Shown: piece after piece, positions 51,160 through 64,000 of the stretch | How positions within the stretch are numbered: position 1 is the first letter of the stretch | How the letters are laid out: each line of letters starts with the position of its first letter | From: Pseudomonas sp. 2FG | GTDB taxonomy: Bacteria; Pseudomonadota; Gammaproteobacteria; Pseudomonadales; Pseudomonadaceae | Direction: 5' to 3' | DNA: 64,000 bases | Assembly: GCF_005502935.1 (NCBI RefSeq) | Contig: NZ_SCMP01000017.1 | Coordinates: forward strand, 21,577 to 85,576 | Position numbers and translations under genes: made by a program | Notes under the pieces: model-generated | Databases searched by the model: none | Told to the model about the DNA's origin: nothing | What the model saw: only the letters and a program-made list of their open reading frames with translations

Positions 51160-51298
51160 GTCAGGGCCCAATCCGCTGCAGATGGTTCGTGTGAAGTTCG
51201 GGTGAGTCCATGCAGGCACCCGCCTCGCCCAATCTCATCAGTTCACGGCCGCGCTCAAGCTCGGCTCATCTTATAGTCATGCTCAGCGGCAGCGTCTG

Positions 51299-52297
51299 CT
51301 ACGCCAAGCGGCAATGTTCGAAGAACACTTCGCGGGGCTGCACCATGAGTGCCGCGCGCTTGTGCGGAAAATCGAACTCCTTGGCCCTGCAGTAACCCTG
51401 CGCCTGCATGTGAGCGATCATCCTGGCGTTGTCGGCGCGCGGTTCGGCAACAATGCGCTGGGTGCGCTGGTCATCGAGAAACAGGTAATGGGTCAGCGCG
51501 CTCAGCCAACTGGCCACCTTGTGCGGACCGCGATGGTTTTCCTCGCCGACCAGCATGTGGATGCCGCGGTCGTAGTCGTCCACCCCATAGAAAGGCGCAA
51601 TGCGGTCTTCCTTGGCCCAGTAGGCCTCGTAATAGGCAAACGGCTGGTCATCGAAGCAGCCGATCAGGGTCAGCACCCGCGGATCGGCTGCCAGCTCTTG
51701 CAGGTAGCGCCGGTGCTTGTCCAGGTCGCCCTCCTCCTGCCAGAACGCGGCCACCCGAGGGCTGTTCTGCCAATGGTGGAAACACTCAAGGTCACGGTCT
51801 ATGTCCAGGCTGCGCAGGGAAATCCAGGTCCCCAGATGAGCGTCGAAACGTCGATAAACCTCGCCGACCGGCTTGGGCCCGCGGCGCGGATGACGACGCC
51901 CGCTGGTATGCATGACCATCAGCTGCGGGTAGCCAGCAGTGCTGGCATTGCGCAGAAATAGCCCCGGCAATTGCCAGAACAGCGAGCGCTCGATACGTAA
52001 GTCGGCGCCCTCGCCGACCAGCAAGCCGCTGGCCAACAAGGCCGGATCGACCCGCTCCAGCTGCAAGCGCAGTAGCTGCAGCACCGGCTGACTGGCGAAG
52101 GACCAATAGGCCAGCAGCCACAGTGCTTCGGCCTGCTCGGCCCAAGCCAACTCCAGCGCAACCAGCATCTCGCCCTGACGACGGGCGCGCAGCAGTGCGT
52201 GCCCGTCCAGGTGCAGGGTCAGGCTGCTGCCATCGTCATGGCCGGCAAGCTGCCGCCCATCGGGCAGCGGCAGCAGGTTAAGGCGATTAGAACTCAT
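51299..52297 (-). CDS. GNAT-family siderophore acyltransferase
   Basis: 332 residues. The C-terminal half shows the IucB/RimJ-like acetyltransferase fold: SLDIDRDLECFHHWQNSPRV, AFWQEEGDLDKHRRYLQELA, GCFDDQPFAYYEAYWAKEDR, GIHMLVGEENHRGPHKVASW and QRIVAEPRADNARMIAHMQA. Relatives acylate hydroxylysine or hydroxyornithine to give hydroxamates (as in aerobactin or PvdY-II). The ATG at 52297 overlaps the end of the receptor gene by 11 bases. Acetyl as the acyl group is inferred; no formyltransferase (PvdF) is visible in the window. Confidence 0.85.
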   Translation of the reverse strand: MSSNRLNLLPLPDGRQLAGHDDGSSLTLHLDGHALLRARRQGEMLVALELAWAEQAEALWLLAYWSFASQPVLQLLRLQLERVDPALLASGLLVGEGADLRIERSLFWQLPGLFLRNASTAGYPQLMVMHTSGRRHPRRGPKPVGEVYRRFDAHLGTWISLRSLDIDRDLECFHHWQNSPRVAAFWQEEGDLDKHRRYLQELAADPRVLTLIGCFDDQPFAYYEAYWAKEDRIAPFYGVDDYDRGIHMLVGEENHRGPHKVASWLSALTHYLFLDDQRTQRIVAEPRADNARMIAHMQAQGYCRAKEFDFPHKRAALMVQPREVFFEHCRLA

Positions 52298-54512
52298 AGG
52301 TGACACTGGCGATGACATTGCGACGGTTGCCGTACCAGCAGTAGTAGTCGCAGGCGCTGATGTACTCCTTGTCGGTCAGGTTGTTGGCGTTGAGTTGCAG
52401 ACGCACATCCTGGATCCGGTAGCTGACCATGGCATCCAGCAAGGTGTAGGACGGTACTTCCAGGGTCTCGGTGTTATCGCCATAGCTGGAGCTGGTGTGA
52501 CGCACGCCAGCACCAATGCCCAGGCCATTGAGCAGGCCGCCCTGGAACTGGTACTTGGTCCACAGCGAGGCCATCTCGTCGGCAACGTTGGCCGGAATCT
52601 TGCCCTCTTCTGCCTTGCGACCGCTCTTGGTGGTCTCGGGATCGAGCTTGGTGTAGCTGGCGACCAGGCTCAGGCTTTCGGTGAGATTGGCCTGGGCCTC
52701 CAGCTCGAGGCCACGGCTACGCACTTCGCCGATCTGCACAGACTTGCCGTTGACGGTCTTGCGCACATTCTCCTGGGTCAGCTCGAACAGCGCGGCGCTG
52801 AAGGCGGCATCCAGGCCGAGCGGCTGGAACTTCAGGCCGATCTCCTTCTGGTCGCCGATTTGCGGCTCGAAGGGCTCGTTAGGGGTCACCGTGGTGTTCA
52901 ACTCGGTGACCGGCAGGAAGAACTCCGAGTAGCTGATATAGGGCGTCAGGCCGTTGCCCGCAACGTAGGCTACACCGCTGCTCCAGGTGAACTCCTGGTC
53001 GGTGACGTCGTAGTTCTTGCCGGTGGTACGGTTGTCGAAGTTGCTACGGGCCTGGTCGTAGCGACCACCAAGCAGGAAGACCCAGTGCTCGTCCAGCTTG
53101 AGCTGGTTCTGTGCGTAGTAACCAAACTGGTCGGCGCGGGTGTCCTTGTTCTGCAGCGCAAAGTCGCCGATGGGTGCGCCGTAGGTGGTGGGCTGACCGA
53201 GGAAGGTCAGCGAGGAGCTTTTCGGATCGTAGATATCCAGCACCGGCACGGTACCGAAGCCGGGGTCGCGTGCAGGGCTCTTCGCGTCGATGTTCAGCAA
53301 TTGATAGTCGAAGCCGAGCAACAGGGTGTTTTCCCAGCCGTCGCCAAACCAGTTGCCGAGCATGCGGTTGTCGGTGGACAGGCTTTTGGCCTGGCCATCG
53401 TCATAGGTCAGACCACGCACCAGCAGGCGCTTGTTTGGATCCAGTGCTGGCGCGAAGTCGTTTACATAGCCCAGGCTGTAGAGCTGGCGCACTTCCAGAT
53501 CCATGTGGCCGTAACGCAGGTTCTGCTGGAAGTCCCAGTTGTCGTTGAGGCGATGGTTCAGCTCATAACCCAGGGTCATCTGAGTACGCTGGAAAGTCTC
53601 GTAGCCAGGGTCCCCAACCGCCGTATCGGTATCGATATCGCCATTGGGATTGTTCTCGATGGTGCCGCTCGAAGGCAGGAACTGCAGCTGCGGGTCCGAG
53701 TTGTCCTTTTGGTAGCTGGCCAGCAGGGTCAGCGAGGTGTCCTCGTTGAAGTCGATGGTCATCGACGGGGCCAGCAGCAGGCGCTCGGCGTTCACGTCAT
53801 CGACCTGGGTGCCGGTATCACGACTCAGGGCCACCACACGGTAGCGGACGTTGCCCTCTTCATTCAGCTGGCCGCCAACGTCCAGATTGACCTGCTTGCG
53901 ATCGAAGCTGCCGTACTGGATGCCGATCTCGTTGTGTGCCTCCAGGTTCGGCCGCTTGCTCTGCAGGTTGATCAGGCCGCTGGGTGGGGATTGGCCATAG
54001 AGCACCGAGGCAGCACCCTTGAGCACTTCGACACGTTCGAGCATGTAGGGGTCGATCTGCCAGCTGTAGAAGCCGCTGGAAAAGACCCGTGCGCCATCCA
54101 TGAACAGGCCGTTGTTGGCCTGCTTGAAGCCACGGATGATGAACCAGTCCTGCTTGTTGTCTTCGCCGTAGAAACCAGCCTGCACGCCGGCCGAGTAGCG
54201 CAGCGCTTCGCTGACGGTCTGCACGTTGCGGTCTTTCATCTGCGCTTCCGTAACCACGGAGACCGAACGCGGGGTTTCATTTAGGGGAGTGTTGATCTTG
54301 GTGGCGCTGCGGCTGTTCTTGGCCACATAGCCCTGGTCTTCGCCGACCGGGCTGTCCAGTTCGCCGCTGATGTTCAGCACGTCCAGTTCCAGCACTTGCT
54401 CTTCAGCATGCACGGCAAAGCTGAATGCACTCAGTGCGCACGCCATGGCCAGAGGCAGACGTGCCCTGGCGAACGGCACTCTGGCCGGGTACTTCGACTG
54501 CTGTTTCATCAA
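52287..54512 (-). CDS. TonB-dependent hydroxamate-siderophore receptor
   Basis: 741 residues with a signal peptide ending AVHA-EEQ, the TonB box region LELDVLNISG, a plug domain (TKINTPLNETPRSVSVVTEA, VQTVSEALRYSAGVQAGFYG, ERVEVLKGAASVLYGQSPPS) and a 22-strand barrel ending NRRNVIASVTYEF with terminal Phe. The ACDYYCWYG pair of cysteines near the end is typical of FhuA/FoxA-like ferri-hydroxamate receptors. There is no N-terminal signalling domain, so it is not an FpvA-type transducer. A Fur box lies just upstream. Confidence 0.94.
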   Translation of the reverse strand: MMKQQSKYPARVPFARARLPLAMACALSAFSFAVHAEEQVLELDVLNISGELDSPVGEDQGYVAKNSRSATKINTPLNETPRSVSVVTEAQMKDRNVQTVSEALRYSAGVQAGFYGEDNKQDWFIIRGFKQANNGLFMDGARVFSSGFYSWQIDPYMLERVEVLKGAASVLYGQSPPSGLINLQSKRPNLEAHNEIGIQYGSFDRKQVNLDVGGQLNEEGNVRYRVVALSRDTGTQVDDVNAERLLLAPSMTIDFNEDTSLTLLASYQKDNSDPQLQFLPSSGTIENNPNGDIDTDTAVGDPGYETFQRTQMTLGYELNHRLNDNWDFQQNLRYGHMDLEVRQLYSLGYVNDFAPALDPNKRLLVRGLTYDDGQAKSLSTDNRMLGNWFGDGWENTLLLGFDYQLLNIDAKSPARDPGFGTVPVLDIYDPKSSSLTFLGQPTTYGAPIGDFALQNKDTRADQFGYYAQNQLKLDEHWVFLLGGRYDQARSNFDNRTTGKNYDVTDQEFTWSSGVAYVAGNGLTPYISYSEFFLPVTELNTTVTPNEPFEPQIGDQKEIGLKFQPLGLDAAFSAALFELTQENVRKTVNGKSVQIGEVRSRGLELEAQANLTESLSLVASYTKLDPETTKSGRKAEEGKIPANVADEMASLWTKYQFQGGLLNGLGIGAGVRHTSSSYGDNTETLEVPSYTLLDAMVSYRIQDVRLQLNANNLTDKEYISACDYYCWYGNRRNVIASVTYEF

Positions 54513-54533
54513 CCACTCCCCAGTGAACTTAAA

Positions 54534-54548
54534 TTAGAAGGATTCGCA
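54534..54548. promoter_or_regulatory. Fur box upstream of the receptor gene
   Basis: TTAGAAGGATTCGCA agrees with the 7-1-7 form TGAGAAT-N-ATTCTCA at 11 of 14 defined positions. It lies 22 bases before the receptor start, in the 96-base gap behind the NRPS stop. It suggests iron repression of the receptor-acyltransferase-pvdA-fhuF transcript. Confidence 0.65.
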
Positions 54549-54608
54549 TTTGATCAACTTGCCACTACAAGACGAATGGCATGCGAAAAAATTTAGTAAG
54601 CCGCGACT

Positions 54609-57600
54609 CTATTTCTGCTTCTGCAGCAGGCTCGTCAGCTCCAGCAGGACCTGTGGGTGACGCACGATGCCCTGGTGGTCGGTATCCACCAGCCGGTGCG
54701 CTGCCGCCCTGCCCTGCACCTGTTCCAGGCCGGACTCCAGCAGTGCGGCGCGCCCCGCCGGCCGCGCCGCCCACCAGCAGTGCGGGCGCACCTTGACCTT
54801 GGGCAGCGCATAGCCGGCGCACAGGCGGCGCATGTGCTGTTCCACCGCCCAGGCGAACAGCAGCTCCTCCAGGCTCTGCCGGGTCATGCCGTCCAGCGGT
54901 TGGCCGGCGAACCAGGCGCTGCAGGCCTGCGGCCAGTCCAGCGGCTCCAGCTGCAGCAGGCGCTCGAACAGGCCATCCCAGGCCCTGGCCGGCAACTCCG
55001 GCGCAAGCAGTTGCAGATGCTCGCCGAGCTTGGCGCGGGCCAGCGGGTGGCGGGCGTCGTCGCCGGCGATCTCGGTGCCCGGCACGTAGCAATCGAGCAG
55101 ACCGAGGAAGGTCATTGCATGGCCTCGGGCTTCCAGGCGCGCCGCCAGCTCCAGGGCCAGGCTGCCGCCCAGCGACCAACCGACCAGCCGGTACGGCCCC
55201 TGCGCTTGCTGCTTGAGCAGCGCGGCCAGGTAGGCATCGGCCATCTCGCCCAGCGAGGCATCGCGCCAGGCCGGATCGAGGAAACTGCGGCACTGCAGGC
55301 CGAACAGCGGGCGCACGCCTTCCAGCCGAGCGGCCAGCGGCTGGTAGCCGGTGACCCGACCGGTGACCGGGTGCAGGCAGAACACCGGCGCCGCTGCGGC
55401 GTCCTGGCGGGTCAGGCGTAGCAAGGGCGATGGCCCCAGATCAGCCTGGCCGCGCGCCAGCTCCAGCAGGCTAAGCAGCTCCTGGCGATAGGCCTGGGCC
55501 AGCGCCGCGATGGTCGCCTCGCCGTACTGCGTACCGGCGTATTCCCAGGAGAGCTGCAACTGGCCGTCGAACACCTGACCGTTGACGCTCAGACGGCTGG
55601 CCAGCGGATTGTCCACCGCCACCGCCGCGCCGCCACCGCCCGCCGGGCGGAACCAGTCCGCCGCCGCACCGGCCTGGTACTGGCCGAGGTAGTTGAAGGT
55701 GACGTCGGCCGCCGGCAATGCGGCCAGGGCCGCCTGCACCTCGGCCGAGCCCAGCCAGCGCAACACGCCATAACCCTGGCCGCCATGCTCGACCTGCTCC
55801 AGCTGCTGCTGGACGCGCCGCAGCTGTTGCCGCGGGTCGTCCAGTCGCGGCAGTTGCAGCGGATACAGGCTGGTGAACCAGCCGACCGTGCGCGACAGAT
55901 CCAGCTCGCCGGCCAGCGCCTCGCGGCCATGGCCTTCGAGGTTGACCCGCAGGCCCGGTTGGCCGCTCCAGCGGCACAGGGCACGGGTCAGCGCGCTGAG
56001 CAGCAGCGCATCGATACGCACGCCGAGCTGCGCCGGCGCCTGCAACAGACGCTTGGTCTCACTGGCATCCAGGGCCAGGCGCACAGCGCGCTGGTCGCCA
56101 TGGGTGGCTGCGGTGCCGTGCAGCTCGCGCGGCAACGGCATGGCCGGGCCGCTCAGGCGGCTGCACCAGGCATCCAGCTCGCGCTGTGCGGCTTCGCTGT
56201 TCGTCCAACCCTGCAGCGCTTCGCTCCAGCTCTTGTAGGACAGGCTTTTGCTCTGCAGGCGCGGTGTCTGCCCGACTTCCAACTGGCGATAGGCAGCGAG
56301 AATATCTTCCAGCAGGATGCGCCAGGACACCCCATCCACCACCAGGTGATGCACCGCCAGCAACAGCCGTTCCGGCTGGCCGGCCTGCTTGAGGTAGAGC
56401 GCACGCAGCAGCGGGCCGTTGGCCAGATCGAGGCTTTGTTGGGCTTGCTGGTAAAGCAAGTCCACTTCTGGCTCATTGCGTGCTTCACGCAGCCACAGCA
56501 GCGCCTGCGCAGGATCGTGCTCGGCATACTGCTGGCGCCAGACGCCCTGCTCTTCGCTGAAACGCAGACGCAGAGCATCGTGATGCGCCACCAGTGCCTG
56601 CAGCGCCTGCTCCAGCAGCTGCGGGTCGAGCGGGCGCAACAGCTCCAGGTTCAGCGCCTGGTTCCAGTGCGCCGGCTGGGCCTGGCCCATGGCGAAGAAA
56701 TGCGCCTGGATCGGCGCCAGCGGCAGCTCGCCGGTCACCGGCTCCTGCGCCGCCTCGCCCTGACCTACACGCATGACCTTGGCCAGCTCGGCCAGGCGCG
56801 GCAACTGGAACAGCTCGCGCGGCGCCAGTTGCAGGCCCTGCTGACGTGCGCGGCTGACCACCTGCAAAGCGACGATGGAGTCGCCACCCAGCTCGAAGAA
56901 ATGATCCTGGCGCCCCACCCGCTCCACACCGAGCACTTCCGCCCAGATGGCGGCGAGGATGTGCTCATTGTCGGTCTGTGGTGCTTCGTAGGACTGGCTC
57001 TGCCAGGTCGGCTCGGGCAGCGCGGCCCGGTCCAGCTTGCCGGCCGGGGTCAGCGGCAGCTTGGCCAGCGCGATGATCTGCGCCGGCACCATATAGTCCG
57101 GCAGTACCTTGGCCAGTTCGGCACGTAGAGCATTGGCGTCGCTGTTGTCGCGGGCCACCACATAACCCACCAGCTGCTTGCCGGTCGGTGTCTCGCGGGC
57201 GATCACCGCCGCTTCCTGCACGCCGTCCAGGGCCAGCAACTGGCTCTCGATCTCGCCCAGCTCGATGCGAAAACCACGGATCTTCACCTGATGGTCGACC
57301 CGACCCAGGTAATCCAGGGTGCCGTCGGCACGCCAGCGCACCAGGTCGCCGCTGCGGTACATGCGTTCGCCGGCTGCGCCGAACGGATCGGGCAGGAAGC
57401 GCTCGGCGGTCAGCTCCGGACGCTGGAAGTAACCACGGGCCAGGCCGACTTCGCCGCCGATATACAGTTCGCCGGCCACACCGATGGGCAGCAGATTGAG
57501 TTCGGCGTCGAGCACATACAGGCTGCGCGGGCCGACCGGGTTGCCGATCGGGGCATAGGCGGCCTCGAAGGCGTCGCCGGGGAAGGCTTCCCAGATCAGC

Positions 57601-60007
57601 GGCGTCACCACCGTCTCGGTCGGGCCGTAGCCGTTGATGATGCGCTTGGGCTGCAGGACTTTCTGCAGGCGCTCGTAGGTCTCGCGGGTAAAGGCTTCGC
57701 CACCTAGGGTCCACGATCTGACAGGCAATTTGAGGTTCTGCGACTCGACCCAATCCAGCAGCTGCTGGGCATAGCTCGGCGGCAGGCAGGAGATGGTCAC
57801 GCCTTCGTCGGCGATCACCTGGCAGGTCTTCTCGGCGCTCCACAGTTCCTGGTCACGAATCACCAGGCGGCTGCCGAAAGCCAGCGGCACCGTCCAGCGC
57901 TCCAGGGCGCCGTCGAAACTGATCGAGGCGAAGTGCAGCTCCACATCGTCGGGCGTCATGCCGTAGCGCTGGCCGATGCACTGCACGTGCATGCTCAGCC
58001 CCAGGTGATTGACCGCCACGCCCTTGGGCTGGCCGGTGGAGCCGGAGGTGTAGATCAGGTAGGCCAGATTTAGCGGATGCAGCTGAACGGCTGGAGCCAA
58101 AGCGTCGAAAGCGGACAGATCCAGTTGATCCAGATACAGCGGCTCGACACCCTCGCCCAGCGGCAGACGCTCGGCCAGATCGGAGGACGTGATCAGCCAC
58201 TGCAACCCCGAGTCCTCGACCATATAGCTCAGGCGTTCGCGCGGGTAATCCGGGTCGAGCGGCACGAAAGCACCGCCGGCTTTGAGCACCGCCAGCATGG
58301 CCACGATCATCGCGTTGCCGCGCTCAAGGGATACACCGACGCGGGACTCGGGTCGCACGCCCTGCTCCACCAGCAACCGGGCCAGGCAGTTGGCGCGGGC
58401 CTCCAGCTCGGCGAAAGAAATTCGCTCAGCGCCATGCACCAGGGCGATGGCGTCAGGACGCAGACGCGCCTGCTCGGCGATCAGCTCGGGCAGCAGGCGC
58501 GAGGCATCGAAGTCCTGGCGTGGGCTATTCCACTCGCTCAGTTGCGTCTGATCTTGGGTATCCAGCACGTCCAGTCGTACCAGAGGCTGATCCGGTGCAG
58601 CGCTGACCCGCTCCAGCAGGCGTAGCAGATGGGCGGCCATCTTCTGCATCTGGCCATCGTCCAGGCGCTCGCGGGCCCAGGTCAGGGTCAGGCGCAGGCG
58701 GCCGCTGATGTCTTCATGGCTGTCCAGCGCCAGGTCGAACAGCGCGTGTGGTACGCCCTGGGCCAGCGGCTGCAGGCTCAGGCCCGGCAGCTGCAAGGCG
58801 CCGAGGTCGCGCTTCTGATGGTTGAACAGCACCTGAAACAGCGGCGTCTGCCCCAGGCTGCGCTCCGGCGCCAGAGCCTCCACCAACTGATCGAACGGCA
58901 GGTCCTGCTGATCCTGGGCATCCAGGGCGTGGCGACGCACTTCGGCCAGCAACTGGCGGAAATTCATGTCGGTCGTCAGCTCGGCGCGCAGTACCTGGGT
59001 GTTGACGAAGAAGCCCACCAGCGGCGCGGTCTCGGTGCGCTGACGGTTGGCCACCGGCACACCGACGCGGATATCGCGCTGGTTGCTGTAGCGGGCCAGC
59101 AACAGCTGGAACGAGGCCAGCAGCAGCATGAACAGGGTCGCGCCTTCGCCCTGGGCCAACTGGCGCAGACGCTCGGCCAGGGCCTGCGGTACCTCGATGG
59201 CCTGGCGCGCGGCATGCCGCTGCCCGGAGGCGTCCAGCTTGTAGGGCAAGGCCAGCACCGGCTGCTCATCGCCCAGGCGTTCACGCCAGTAACCCAGCTG
59301 GCGCTCGCGCTCGCCGGCGGCGAGCCAGGCGCGTTGCCACTGGGCATAGTCCGGGTACTGGATCGCCAGTTCGTTGAGCTGCGGTTGCTGGCCCAGGCTC
59401 AGGGCGGCATAGGCGCGGCCCAGTTCCTCGGCGAACACGCCGATCGACCAGCCATCGGAGACGATGTGGTGGCAGACGATCTGCAGGCGCCACTGCTGCT
59501 CGGCGAGGCGCAGCAGCTGCACGCGCAGCAGCGGCCCCTCGACCAGATCGAAGGCGCGTGCCGCATGGGCATCGGCCAGGTTTTGTACCGCTGCCTCCAG
59601 ATCGGGCGGCTGGCCTTGCAGATCCTGCTCGTCGAGGGCTAGCGGCCCCGGCGCATCGATACGCTGGCACAGCTGGCCTTGGTGGTCGTAGAAACGCGTG
59701 CGCAGCGCCTCGTGGCGCGCAACGATCAGCTCCAGGGCAGCCAGCAGCGCGCCGCGATCCAGTTCGCCGGCCAGATCGAAGGCGCCGACCATGTGGTAGG
59801 CGCTGCTGTCCGGCTCCATCTGCGCCACCAGCCACAGGCGCTGCTGGGCATGCGAGGCCGGCAGGTGCTCGCCGCGTGGCGCCGGTACCAGCGGCAGGCG
59901 GTCGAAGCGGATGCCCTTGCTCGCCAACAGTTCGAGAAAACGTTTCTGTTCGGCCGGGCCGAGGGCGAGAAAGCGGCGCGCCAGGGCGGCCTTGTCGATA
60001 GGCGCGG

Positions 60008-60011
<4 letters not shown>
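54609..60011 (-). CDS. NRPS terminal module, C-A-T-E-TE
   Basis: 1800 residues starting at a GTG that overlaps the previous stop (GTGA). Order: condensation domain with HHIVSDGW near 180; adenylation domain with LIYTSGSTGQPKG near 650 and NGYGPTET near 795; carrier domain with FFELGGDSIVAL near 1040; epimerisation domain with VHHLVVDGVSWR near 1220; thioesterase with GWSLGG near 1610. By my alignment the selectivity residues read roughly D-G-E-C-T-G-G-V-T-K. The Glu at the third position suits a basic substrate such as lysine or ornithine, as in pyoverdine-type modules. The product is predicted to end in a D-amino acid and be released by the TE. Confidence 0.9.
56835..57512. repeat. NRPS direct repeat, copy 1 (A-domain end plus carrier)
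   Basis: Matches 63323-64000 without gaps at an offset of 6488 bases; by eye about 20 mismatches occur over the inner 660 bases. It encodes the A6-A10 part of the adenylation domain and the GGDSI carrier of the terminal module. Confidence 0.85.

Positions 60012-64000
<3,989 letters not shown>

Overview
The window looks like a piece of a Pseudomonas chromosome: high G+C, and a run of genes (tal, rssC/rssB, a PilZ gene, mlaA, a GntR-type regulator, a HAD-like gene, DUF4404, queF, an ABC-2 exporter) in the order I recall from P. aeruginosa PA2796-PA2812, preceded by mexS-mexT-mexEF-oprN in its P. aeruginosa order. The species cannot be fixed from the sequence.

Positions 1-27800 form a metal-resistance island made of separate modules. 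They are: a bufferin operon (bufA-bufB-bufC, leftward, running off the left edge); a ptrA-like gene and a copper cluster (copA multicopper oxidase, a Met/His-rich protein, copB, a cytochrome c, copG); cadR/cadA for Cd/Zn/Pb; a permease-CsoR/RcnR-RcnA operon; merR-merT-merP plus a GDCCVxC protein but no merA; tlpA and ccdA thiol-redox genes; a sterol-desaturase-family protein; a copper P-type ATPase behind a CueR-type promoter; and cusCBA-cusF. Relics lie between the modules: a rhodanese fragment, a traX 5' fragment, a SCO1/DUF411 fusion, a 24-residue cueR fragment and an internally shortened cusF. Three similar TTAC-N6-GTAA sites precede the bufferin/ptrA genes, copA and the cus block, which suggests one CopR-like regulon.

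Positions 28058-47466 are mostly core chromosome. dusA comes first, then mexS, mexT and the mexEF-oprN pump. An orphan, sigma54-driven TRAP binding protein gene (dctP) is flanked by oprN and by a diverged second copy of the oprN 3' end. The tal to ABC-exporter block follows, with a broken GntR/UTRA regulator gene inside it.

Positions 47467-49000 hold a MITE-like repeat, a collapsed IS66-family element and a fragment of a FecCD iron permease. Positions 49101-64000 are a leftward siderophore locus: fhuF, pvdA, a GNAT acyltransferase, a TonB-dependent receptor behind a Fur box, and two NRPS genes. The second NRPS ends in C-A-T-E-TE, and the first runs off the right edge. Together they point to an NRPS hydroxamate siderophore that probably uses N5-acyl-N5-hydroxyornithine, with a Ser module followed by a terminal D-configured basic residue. 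A 678-bp direct repeat shared by the two NRPS genes marks module recombination.
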